In this document: piece after piece, positions 38,977 through 46,304 of the stretch | How positions within the stretch are numbered: position 1 is the stretch's first letter | Layout of the letters: each line of letters begins with the position of its first letter | DNA from: Prevotella denticola | GTDB taxonomy: Bacteria; Bacteroidota; Bacteroidia; Bacteroidales; Bacteroidaceae | Direction of reading: 5' to 3' | Assembly (NCBI RefSeq): GCF_900454835.1 | Contig: NZ_UGTM01000001.1 | Location: 434,501-498,500, forward strand | DNA length: 64,000 nucleotides | Made by a program: the position numbers and the translations under genes | The notes under the pieces: model-generated | The model's input: only the letters and a program-made list of their open reading frames with translations | The model's database searches: none | Told to the model about the DNA's origin: nothing

Positions 38977-39030
38977 GAGGGACGTTATGGCATGGAATAG
39001 AAAGGTCATGCCATAACGTCCCTCTTTTTG
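38977..39030 (+). terminator. terminator of susCD-phosphoesterase operon
   Basis: Perfect 18-bp stem: GAGGGACGTTATGGCATG (38977-38994) pairs with CATGCCATAACGTCCCTC (39007-39024), 12-base loop, then TTTTTG. Lies between convergent genes. Confidence 0.9.
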
Positions 39031-39049
39031 TAATAGAAGGTGGGTGCTG

Positions 39050-40339
39050 TTACTGCTTGTGATAGCTGTCGAGCTTTGCAAGATAGAACTTTCTGAAGTC
39101 GTCCCACCTATAATAATAAGGTGTGCCGGTGGCAGGCAGCGGCATCGTTGCCTCTTCTTCATTGAGCAGTGCCTTCACAAGGATGTCGGCATTGGGCTTC
39201 CTGGCATTTTTGTAGAAGATAAGCTGTATGTTGGCAGCCATCGGGAAAATGCGCGATCCGATCCACCCTCGTGCCTCAAGACTGTCTACCTGGTTCACTT
39301 GTGCATTGCTGTTGTTGAGGTCGAGCAGGCACGCCAGCGGCATGACCATCGTTTCATGTCCGAAGCGGAGCGTCGCTCCCGGATGCGGAAGGGAAAGACA
39401 CGAGTCGGCCGTGCTGATGATGTTGCGCAGCAGGTTGCGTTGTGAGAAGGGTTGTGTGCCGCCGTTCTGGGGTGCGCCTGCATAGTGGAGATACCACCAG
39501 ACATTGGCACGCTGCCAGAAGCGGTACTGTTCATCGGGGGTGAAGAGGTCGTACAGCGACAGCGAGCGGCGTATCTCGGAGTTCTGGACGATACCTGCCA
39601 GACTGAAGAGGTCGTGTGCCAGCTGCGGCGCATCCACGTTCCGGGCTGCATAGGCTGTGTCATTGAAGAGACGGGACATCAGCGGACGATAGTCCAGATG
39701 CTGTTTTTCCCATTCCTCCATGGTCTTTTTCACCTCGTTATTCTCCTTCCGCCGGGCGAGCTTCTCGTCAGAGAGGTTCATGTAGTACATATCATGTGTA
39801 CTGGCATCGTGACGAATCTGCAGGCGCGGATTGTGGCGGAGGAGTTCCTGAAGCTCATTTTCCATGGACAGGATGCAGCGGATGACGACCGTCGACCGGG
39901 CATCTACCCACACCGGACCGTTGAAGACGGACGGGAAACGCTCGTACATCCGCCGTGCTATCTGCCGGTGCTGCTCTGCACCCAGGGGTGTCAGTTCGCC
40001 CCATCTGTCGTACGATTCTGCCAGCATACGGCGTATCTTCGTTATTGCTTCCTTTCCCTTCCCGGTGAGGACACCTGCCGAGTCGGCCCGCTCCAGTACT
40101 TGCAAGGGGCGGGTGTACTGCTGCTCCCGGATAAGATAGCGTGAACCGTGCCGTCCGTAGTGGGAGATATAAACAGGGGCATAACCTGCCGGAGGCGGTG
40201 TGAGCCTGCCCGAAGGTGCGGGATAGGCAAGATAGTTGCTGGCCGAAAGCTCCGGCCGTGCATTGATTTCCTTTCTGAACGACTGTGCCGACAAATACAG
40301 GGTCGGCAGAAATGACAGCAGGAACAGTAGAAGCCTCAC
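39050..40339 (-). CDS. exported histidine acid phosphatase
   Basis: About 429 residues if translation begins at the GTG at 40339, giving the signal peptide (V/M)RLLLFLLSFLPTLYLSAQ. A longer frame reaches an ATG at 40411, but those 24 residues (SPFGEGLGVR and repeat-derived) precede the signal sequence and come from repeat DNA. Phosphatase motifs: VYISHYGRHGSRYLI (RHGxR, phospho-His), LTPLGAEQHRQIARRMYERFP, and RFGHETMVMPLACLLDL (HE, acid/base). Periplasmic phosphomonoesterase or phytase-like; substrate unknown. Confidence 0.88.
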   Translation of the reverse strand: MRLLLFLLSFLPTLYLSAQSFRKEINARPELSASNYLAYPAPSGRLTPPPAGYAPVYISHYGRHGSRYLIREQQYTRPLQVLERADSAGVLTGKGKEAITKIRRMLAESYDRWGELTPLGAEQHRQIARRMYERFPSVFNGPVWVDARSTVVIRCILSMENELQELLRHNPRLQIRHDASTHDMYYMNLSDEKLARRKENNEVKKTMEEWEKQHLDYRPLMSRLFNDTAYAARNVDAPQLAHDLFSLAGIVQNSEIRRSLSLYDLFTPDEQYRFWQRANVWWYLHYAGAPQNGGTQPFSQRNLLRNIISTADSCLSLPHPGATLRFGHETMVMPLACLLDLNNSNAQVNQVDSLEARGWIGSRIFPMAANIQLIFYKNARKPNADILVKALLNEEEATMPLPATGTPYYYRWDDFRKFYLAKLDSYHKQ

Positions 40340-40371
40340 CCCCAGCCCCTCTCCGAATGGAGAGGGGAGTG
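40332..40371. repeat. left arm of 40-bp perfect inverted repeat (SPFGEG type)
   Basis: AGCCTCACCCCCAGCCCCTC... to 40371; its exact reverse complement is at 40798-40837. Internally it is itself palindromic (CCCCTCTCC-GAAT-GGAGAGGGG). Reads as PLPSPFGEGLGVRL in one frame, a peptide I recognise from repeat-derived spurious proteins of Bacteroidetes. It supplies the GTG start and the purine-rich leader of the phosphatase gene. Confidence 0.9.
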
Positions 40372-40372
40372 G

Positions 40373-40770
40373 AATGTACTGTTTACTGTGGAAGGATATG
40401 GAATGGGACATATAGTTTACTGTGGAAGGATATGGAATGAAATGTAATGTTTACTGTGGAGGGATATGGAATGAGACATATAGTTTACTGTGGAAGGATA
40501 TGGAATGAAATGTAATGTTTACTGTGGAGGGATATGGAATGGGACATATAGTTTACTGTGGAAGGATATGGAATGAAATGTAATGTTTACTGTGGAGGGA
40601 TATGGAATGAGACGTACCGTTTACCGTAGAGGGATATGGAAAGAAATGTACTGTTTACTGTGGAGGGATATGGAATGAGACATACCGTTTATTGGAGAGG
40701 GATATGGAATGAAATGTACTGTTTACTGAGGAGCGGCAAGAAATGTACCGTTTACTGTGGAAAGGAGCAG
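40373..40770. repeat. 34-bp tandem array, about 12 units
   Basis: GTTTACTGTGGAGGGATATGGAATG-type units start at 40381, 40415, 40449, 40483, 40517, 40551, 40585, 40619, 40653, 40687, 40721 and 40750. Ten spacings are exactly 34 bp, the last is 29. Odd and even units differ (ending in GRGACATATA versus GAAATGTAAT), so there is a 68-bp higher-order period. No spacers, so not CRISPR. It separates the phosphatase gene from the C1 peptidase gene. Confidence 0.95.
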
Positions 40771-40797
40771 TAGGCACAGTGGGGGACTCCCGGTGTT

Positions 40798-40837
40798 CAC
40801 TCCCCTCTCCATTCGGAGAGGGGCTGGGGGTGAGGCT
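40798..40837. repeat. right arm of 40-bp perfect inverted repeat
   Basis: Exact reverse complement of 40332-40371. Lies 9 bp after the C1 peptidase stop (leftward gene) and could act as its transcription-end hairpin. A degenerate relative (CCTCATCCCCGGCCCCTCTCC) is at 46032-46052. Confidence 0.9.
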
Positions 40838-40846
40838 GTATACTGT

Positions 40847-42250
40847 TTACTCATCCTCCTGGAACAGCGGATCCTCCGGAACAACCATCACCGGCTTCTG
40901 CTGTGCAGCCTTCAGGATGTCGGCAGGTACATACTTGTTGTCGACCACCAGGCGGAAAGTATATTCATTGAACCAGCGGTTGGTCATGATCAGGCAGCCT
41001 TGCTGACCGTAGGCGGCTCCCCAGGAGTTCTCCACCTTCCACTTCTTCGGCTGACCGTTCCCGTCCAGATCGACCGCCGTGAGCGTCATGGCATGTGTGG
41101 AGCCGCTGTCGAAAGTGGCGATGCGGTCGGCCTTGTCCATGGGGAACGTCGTGCCGAAGAGTGTGGCATAGTCGTAGTTGTCAACGTCCAGATAACCCCG
41201 CTTGCGGTCGAGCTGCTTGCCTACATCATAGCTGGTGTACATCTTCGTCGAGTCTTTCAGCGAGGCGATGGCCATTCTGGCAATCTCCTCCATCGGCAGG
41301 TTGACGTATTTCCAGTTGTGTCCGTCATACGTGTGGCGGTCATATTCAATTTCGTAAGTCTTGTAGTAAGGGCGGCGCGGGTCGTTCATAGCCATGATGA
41401 AAGTCCCGTTGATAGGACCGCCCACGGTCTCCTTGTAGAATTCCTGCGGCGTATAGGTCTTTGCCGGGCCTGTCTGTTTCCCGTTCTTGTCCTTGAAGGC
41501 ATACGTGAAACTCTTCACCGGCTCGCCCAGCGAGAGTGTCAGGATATGGTAGATGCTGGCAAGCATCTCCGTCTTGCGTGCCTTGACGGCTGCCTTCGGC
41601 TTCTTTCCGGCCACCATCCTGCGCAGCTCCAGTCCGTATTCCCGCAGCTTCGACGATACGATTTTCGCCATGCGGGAGGTGTTTTCGGCCGAGTAGGTCT
41701 CCGGCATCGCCTCCATCGGTACGACACCGTACTTCTCTGCCAGGTCGGACAGACCGCAGAATGTACCGCCGTCACTGATCGGGTTCTTGAAGAAGAACTG
41801 CACGCGCGGGTCGTCCAGAGGCTTCCCGGCATTGTCTATCACAGCCTGCAGCATCAGATTGGCCTTCTCCAGCTGGTCGTAGAAGGAGAGGTAGACGTGC
41901 GAATATTCCACTTTCAGCGTGTCTTTGTGCTGGCGGGCAAACTTGGACCGCAGCACGTTCAGTCCCGTGAAGAGCCAGCAGCGTCCTGAACTTTTCTGGT
42001 CTTGTATGCTCTGCTTGGGTGTCTCCACACTGAAGTAGGTGTCTACAGGACCGGCGTTGCGGAAGTTGCGTGCCAGGTTGTCTATGGAGTTTGTCGCAAT
42101 GGCATTGGCCAGTGCACGGTCGGCCGCTGTCGGCCCGGCTTTCCGGATCTGCTGCAGCATCTGTGCGTCAATGCCGCCCTCTTTCGTCTGTGCCTGGAGC
42201 GTGAGCACACAGCCCAGCAGTCCGCAGGCAATTAAGATGTTTCTTTTCAT
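40847..42250 (-). CDS. secreted C1 aminopeptidase (bleomycin hydrolase family)
   Basis: 467 residues, papain-fold peptidase C1B. Signal peptide (RNILIACGLLGCVLTLQAQ). Active-site Cys in IQDQKSSGRCWLFTGLNVLRS (~98), His in FDSGSTHAMTLTAVD, and Asn in WKVENSWGAAYGQQGCLIMTNRWF. The fold order and length match the aminopeptidase C/bleomycin hydrolase family. The signal peptide places it outside the cytoplasm, unlike the classical cytosolic PepC. Confidence 0.93.
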   Translation of the reverse strand: MKRNILIACGLLGCVLTLQAQTKEGGIDAQMLQQIRKAGPTAADRALANAIATNSIDNLARNFRNAGPVDTYFSVETPKQSIQDQKSSGRCWLFTGLNVLRSKFARQHKDTLKVEYSHVYLSFYDQLEKANLMLQAVIDNAGKPLDDPRVQFFFKNPISDGGTFCGLSDLAEKYGVVPMEAMPETYSAENTSRMAKIVSSKLREYGLELRRMVAGKKPKAAVKARKTEMLASIYHILTLSLGEPVKSFTYAFKDKNGKQTGPAKTYTPQEFYKETVGGPINGTFIMAMNDPRRPYYKTYEIEYDRHTYDGHNWKYVNLPMEEIARMAIASLKDSTKMYTSYDVGKQLDRKRGYLDVDNYDYATLFGTTFPMDKADRIATFDSGSTHAMTLTAVDLDGNGQPKKWKVENSWGAAYGQQGCLIMTNRWFNEYTFRLVVDNKYVPADILKAAQQKPVMVVPEDPLFQEDE

Positions 42251-42321
42251 TGTTTTTGTTTTATATTTAAAGGTAAAGGATTGTCTTTTCCCATAATACG
42301 CTTGATTTCATGTTTCCACTG

Positions 42322-42352
42322 CAAAGTTAGCATTATTTTCCTAATACCTTTG
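42322..42352. promoter_or_regulatory. back-to-back -7 elements for C1 peptidase and recombinase
   Basis: Minus-strand TAACTTTG (complement of 42322-42329) serves the peptidase; plus-strand TACCTTTG (42345-42352) serves the recombinase. The elements are 15 bp apart, so the two polymerase sites overlap and may compete. Confidence 0.55.
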
Positions 42353-42391
42353 CAGAAACAGTCAAGAAAACATATAACTGACCAAAACAAA

Positions 42392-43405
42392 ATGATACGT
42401 AGAAAATTTTGTCTGTTCATGGCATGGCTTGGAGTCGAGCGCAAGCAGACGACCTGCAAGACAGGAAGAAGAAAATCCTCCGTCCGTTCCTACACAGCTT
42501 TCGCACGACAGCAGATCCGGATGGCACGGCAGAGGGAGGCTTTCTGTACCGCCCGGAATTATCTTACGGCACTGAACTCTTTTACGGTGTTCTGTCGTAC
42601 AGAGGAGATTACTTTCCCTATGGTGACAGCACAGCGCATGGAGGATTACCAAGCGTGGCTGCGGCATCAGGGTATCTGCCTCAACACCATCTCCTGCTAC
42701 ATGAGGTCGTTGAGAGCCGTTTACAACAAGGGAAAGAGGCAATGCGACAGCAGACGGGGCGACCCTTTCGCAAAGGTGTTCACGGGCAATGCCGTCACAC
42801 AGAAGCGGGCACTGGACAAGGCGACCGTAGACAGGCTGCGGACAGCATCGCCCGAGCGAGGCAGCCGGCAACGGACGGCCCAGCAACTGTTCCTCTTCAG
42901 TCTGTATGCTATGGGGATGGCATTTGCCGATATGGCTTATCTCCGGATGGACGACATCAAAGGCGGGTGCATCATCTACAGGCGGAAGAAGACCGGACAG
43001 ACCATCCGTATCAAGATAGAGCCTTGTATGCAGACCGTCATCGACGAACTGCACCAGGAGGGAAGTACGATGGTGTTCCCACTGCTGGACAGCGACAGAC
43101 CGCACGCAATGCACCGCCAGTGTCAGGCTGCTCTCAAACAGCACAACCGGCAGTTGAAAGCTGTAGCAAGGGAAGCAGGCATCACAGAGAACATCACGTC
43201 CTACATGGCAAGGCATACATGGGCTACCCTTGCTCATGAACGGAACATCCCCATTGCTGTCATTTCAAAGGCAATGGGGCATACCAGCGAAAGGACGACA
43301 AGGATATACATTGCAGAACTGAACAGCGAAATCGTCCATACGGCAAATAAGGAGATAACCGATTGGATAATGGATGCTCCTCTTGCGAAGAGGAGCAGAA
43401 ACTGA
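42392..43405 (+). CDS. tyrosine recombinase, DNA-invertase (Tsr/Mpi-like) type
   Basis: 337 residues from the ATG at 42392, 39 bp after its -7 box. SAM-like N-terminal DNA-binding region (RSYTAFARQQIRMARQREAF..ARNYLTALNSFTVF; YQAWLRHQGICLNTISCYMRSLRAVY), then the catalytic domain: box I region LFSLYAMGMAFADMAYLRMDD, RRKKTGQTIRIKIE, TSYMARHTWATLA (Arg274), AMGHTSERTTRIYI (His297, Tyr306). Matches the Bacteroidetes recombinases that invert promoter segments. Its last codons contain one arm (43377-43395) of an inverted repeat whose partner lies downstream. At box I, Met174 stands where I would expect Arg. Confidence 0.88.
   Translation: MIRRKFCLFMAWLGVERKQTTCKTGRRKSSVRSYTAFARQQIRMARQREAFCTARNYLTALNSFTVFCRTEEITFPMVTAQRMEDYQAWLRHQGICLNTISCYMRSLRAVYNKGKRQCDSRRGDPFAKVFTGNAVTQKRALDKATVDRLRTASPERGSRQRTAQQLFLFSLYAMGMAFADMAYLRMDDIKGGCIIYRRKKTGQTIRIKIEPCMQTVIDELHQEGSTMVFPLLDSDRPHAMHRQCQAALKQHNRQLKAVAREAGITENITSYMARHTWATLAHERNIPIAVISKAMGHTSERTTRIYIAELNSEIVHTANKEITDWIMDAPLAKRSRN
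43377..43395 (+). repeat. inverted repeat IR-L of invertible segment
   Basis: CTCCTCTTGCGAAGAGGAG, inside the last codons of the recombinase. Near-palindromic with an asymmetric GCG centre that gives it a direction. It matches the reverse complement of IR-R at 18 of 19 positions. Confidence 0.88.
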
Positions 43406-43513
43406 CTTGTACGATGTTACGTCCTTGAAATTCAGTGCCTGACGAGAATGTTAAAAATCCTATATGCTATAAAAATAGATGAAATAATAAGTGCCTGTCT
43501 CAAGAAAAAAGTA

Positions 43514-43521
43514 TAAATTTG
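43514..43521 (+). promoter_or_regulatory. promoter -7 element inside invertible segment, ON orientation
   Basis: TAAATTTG (TAnnTTTG consensus) pointing right, toward the surface-protein genes. Transcription would start near 43528 and run through IR-R. No strong -33 was seen. Inversion of 43377-43573 would point it at the recombinase instead. Confidence 0.65.
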
Positions 43522-43554
43522 CAACCGAATTGGATAAATCGGCACTACAAAGTC

Positions 43555-43573
43555 CTCCTCTTCGCAAGAGGAC
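43555..43573 (-). repeat. inverted repeat IR-R of invertible segment
   Basis: CTCCTCTTCGCAAGAGGAC, the inverted partner of IR-L with the central triplet CGC instead of GCG. The arms enclose 159 bp. Confidence 0.88.
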
Positions 43574-43787
43574 GGCTGACCACTAAGGGAATAACCCTAT
43601 AGCAGACAGGAAGGGCTGATGGATAGAGAGCCCCCTGCTGGAAACAACACTTTTCATGTAATGACTGCACGAAAGGTGCAGTCCGTAGTAATATTCCTAA
43701 GGGTGTCTTAATCGTGAGATTAGGGCACTCTGCTTTAAAATACGATTTAGAGAGAGTAAAACAATAAGTAAAATTTAAACGAAAAGA
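43574..43787 (+). promoter_or_regulatory. structured 5' leader of surface-protein operon
   Basis: About 215 nt of noncoding leader after IR-R. Hairpins: GACTGCAC (43663-43670) / GTGCAGTC (43676-43683) with loop GAAAG, and CTTAATC (43707-43713) / GATTAGG (43718-43724) with loop GTGA, flanked by GTG/CAC pairing. Possible post-transcriptional control; no known riboswitch class recognised. Confidence 0.5.
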
Positions 43788-45770
43788 ATGAGACGAATTT
43801 ATGTTTTAGGCATTATGCTCATGACCATCATCATGGCGTATGCCGGTCCGACTAAAGTGATGAAAGGCGATACGCTTGTCATCACGGTGAATGCTGACGG
43901 CGACCTCGCCCTGAGCAATTTCACGGAAGCAGAGAAGGCTGCCACCCATGTGAAGCTGGTTACTGCCAACGGTGTGAGGATTTCGCAGACCGACTGGACG
44001 AACTTCTTCGGTGGGAGCTATACCACTCCACCTTTTTCAAAGATCAAAGACTTAGATCTGGCATTGGCAGACTTTGCTAATGATGAGATGCTTGTCACTC
44101 TGGGGCAGAATTCAAAGTTTCTGAACGGAGGTAAAGTACTTGGTGAACTTGTCCTGCCGGAGAGCATCAAAGAGACCAAGTTCTCGTTTAACGATAATCT
44201 TAGCAAGTGGAGAAGCGTGGTATTCCCCAATGCTACCAAGGATGGGAATAAAGGGACTACGAAGATTGGTGCCAGTGTCTTCTCAGGTACAGAATGGCTC
44301 CATAAGCTGACCATCGGTACAAGTGTAGGGTCTATTGCAGACATGGCTTTTAACAACTGTAAAAACCTCACAATGGTAGATTTCCTGTATGGAGTGAAGA
44401 AGATTGATACCCATGCTTTCTGGGGCTGCACAGGACTGACCAGCATCATTCTTCCTGAAAGTCTCGAAGAGATTGGCTTGGGTGCTTTCGAGAGCTGTAC
44501 GAACCTCACAACTGTGCGCCTTCCGAACTCGCTGAAGACCATCAAACAGGAAGCATTTGAGGGGACTGGACTGAAGACGGTCGTTATCCCTGCCAGTGTA
44601 GAGCACATCGAGCGCCAGGCTTTTGGTGGAACAAATTCTCCACTACAGGATGTGTATGTACTTGGCAGCAAGACAAAAGCAGATTTACAGGCATTCCAGC
44701 CGACTGGTTATACTTATGGTTATTCCTATAATGGGCCAGGTAAGGGCGAGGTCGTGGAACTTTCCCAATTCACAACACAAACCGGTCATTATACCATACT
44801 GCACTATCCAGAGGAGGCCTATGAAAAGTATATCAACAAATACCTTCAGGTGATAGGCACAGATAAGTATGCTGCATCTGGCTATCCTGAATGGGAAAAC
44901 AAATGGGTGGTTGATAAAAACGGCAACAGGTATCCCACACAAGACAATGGCCGTTTTACCAACCCTGGTGGCGACTATGCCGGCTGGAACGAATTCATGC
45001 TCACTGCCAAGCTGAAGGATACGCACAAGGACGAGCGTCTTGTCGAGAGCAAGTGGTATTCCGTCTGCTTCCCGTTCAATCTGACGGAAGAGCAGATCAA
45101 GAATGCCTTTGGTGATGCTACGGAGGTATGCGAGTTCAGCGGTGTGAAGAGCGACAACGACCCGCATATCACCGGCAAGAAATACATTACCTTGCAGTTC
45201 AAGACCGAGGTGAAGGGCATGAAGGCACACCATCCCTACATGATTCACCCGGGTCTTCACCATGCCGAGTACAGTATTATCGTAGGTGTAACCAAAGATA
45301 CTGACGCAGACAACGACAAGTTTGCCAAGAAGCTGAAGGCAGAGAGTGTCAGTCACGAAACGGACGGCGTGAAGTACACCTTTATCGGCAACTACACCGA
45401 GGGCATCAAAGTGCCGATGTACAGCTACTATTATTACTCCGGCAACAATCCGAAGTGGGAGAATGCCTTCTACAAGGCTATGCGCACAGACGTCATATTC
45501 ACCCCGCAGACCGCAGTCGTAGAACTCAGCAGAGACAATGGCGTGTCGGGAGCTGCCAAGCAGGCGTTCTATACACGGAGCATCGATACCGATCCGACAG
45601 GCATCAGCACGCTTCCTGCCGCCGATACCTCGAAGTCGGCCCATCCTTTTGCCGGCCGCAACAACGTCTACAGTGTCTACGGACAGATTGTCCGCCTCGG
45701 TACGACGAACCTCGAAGGACTGCCGGCAGGTCTGTACATCGTGAATGGTAAGAAATACATTGTAAAATAA
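43788..45770 (+). CDS. BspA-like leucine-rich repeat surface protein
   Basis: 660 residues. Signal peptide (RRIYVLGIMLMTIIMAYAG). LRR_5 (BspA/TpLRR) repeats at ~120-300: LHKLTIGTSVGSIADMAFNNCKNLTMVDF, GVKKIDTHAFWGCTGLTSIILPESLEEIGLGAFESCTNLTTVRLPNSLKTIKQEAFEGTGLKTVVIPASVEHIERQAFGG. A long C-terminal region has no assigned domain and ends in VYSVYGQIVRLGTTNLEGLPAGLYIVNGKKYIVK, the Prevotella-type C-terminal sorting/anchoring module (type IX secretion-like). BspA proteins bind host matrix proteins, so an adhesin role is plausible. Expression is expected to be phase variable. Confidence 0.88.
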   Translation: MRRIYVLGIMLMTIIMAYAGPTKVMKGDTLVITVNADGDLALSNFTEAEKAATHVKLVTANGVRISQTDWTNFFGGSYTTPPFSKIKDLDLALADFANDEMLVTLGQNSKFLNGGKVLGELVLPESIKETKFSFNDNLSKWRSVVFPNATKDGNKGTTKIGASVFSGTEWLHKLTIGTSVGSIADMAFNNCKNLTMVDFLYGVKKIDTHAFWGCTGLTSIILPESLEEIGLGAFESCTNLTTVRLPNSLKTIKQEAFEGTGLKTVVIPASVEHIERQAFGGTNSPLQDVYVLGSKTKADLQAFQPTGYTYGYSYNGPGKGEVVELSQFTTQTGHYTILHYPEEAYEKYINKYLQVIGTDKYAASGYPEWENKWVVDKNGNRYPTQDNGRFTNPGGDYAGWNEFMLTAKLKDTHKDERLVESKWYSVCFPFNLTEEQIKNAFGDATEVCEFSGVKSDNDPHITGKKYITLQFKTEVKGMKAHHPYMIHPGLHHAEYSIIVGVTKDTDADNDKFAKKLKAESVSHETDGVKYTFIGNYTEGIKVPMYSYYYYSGNNPKWENAFYKAMRTDVIFTPQTAVVELSRDNGVSGAAKQAFYTRSIDTDPTGISTLPAADTSKSAHPFAGRNNVYSVYGQIVRLGTTNLEGLPAGLYIVNGKKYIVK

Positions 45771-45776
45771 AGGAGA

Positions 45777-46004
45777 ATGAAAACTATGACCGCAATGAAA
45801 CAAACATATCAGCACCCTTACATTGAAGTTTCCTCTATAGAGATGGAGTTACTGCTTACAGCCACTTCTAAAAAAGACCAGTACGACATCGGTTCAGGCG
45901 ATTCCAAGTGGCCGAAGTCGGGCGACGTACACGACGACACCGGCAACGGCCCAGGTGTCTCCGGTGCGAAGGAGCATCAGTCCTACGACTTCTGGGAAGA
46001 CTAA
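45777..46004 (+). CDS. 75-residue hypothetical protein, companion of BspA-like gene
   Basis: Starts 6 bp after the LRR stop, with AAAGGAG spanning the previous stop codon as ribosome site, so it is cotranscribed. Sequence begins MKTMTAMKQTYQHPYIEVSSIEME, a pattern seen in many small Bacteroidetes proteins encoded beside surface genes. The C-terminal half is polar and acidic with Gly/Asp/Ser (YDIGSGDSKW, SYDFWED). No signal peptide, Cys or membrane segment. Function unknown; a short secreted or chaperone-like peptide is possible. Confidence 0.65.
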   Translation: MKTMTAMKQTYQHPYIEVSSIEMELLLTATSKKDQYDIGSGDSKWPKSGDVHDDTGNGPGVSGAKEHQSYDFWED

Positions 46005-46143
46005 GGGGGGAGAAGACACCTCAGCCCAGCCTCATCCCCGGCCCCTCTCCGAACCAACGGTCACTGGCAGAAGGGAAGAAATAGGGAGAGAGGCAGAATG
46101 CAAATGCCTTTCCGGGGTTTTACAGATTGAAAACATCCCAATA

Positions 46144-46193
46144 AGAAAAGCCCATTTCATGACTCCTTTCGGAGTAGGGAAATGGGCTTTTCT
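46144..46193. terminator. bidirectional terminator
   Basis: Perfect 15-bp stem AGAAAAGCCCATTTC (46144-46158) / GAAATGGGCTTTTCT (46179-46193) with a 20-base loop that can itself pair (ACTCC/GGAGT). It lies between the BspA-like operon and the convergent lipoprotein operon. The rest of 46005-46304 is noncoding, with degenerate SPFGEG-type repeat fragments at 46032-46052 and 46260-46300. Confidence 0.85.
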
Positions 46194-46304
46194 TTGCTTT
46201 TTAGAAAATCTCAATTTACAAATTGCGGGCTGTCAGGCCGTCGATTTGTATTTTGCCCCTTTGGGGGATGAGGGGCTGGACCGGGGCTAAAACAGCCGGG
46301 CCCT

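Noticed and set aside
40373-40770. CRISPR array
   Set aside because: Repeats of 34 bp are directly contiguous, with no unique spacers and no cas genes in the window.
43396-43554. Attachment site of an integrated phage or conjugative element
   Set aside because: No phage, relaxase or mobilisation genes follow the recombinase; the repeats are inverted, not direct, and lie only ~160 bp apart.
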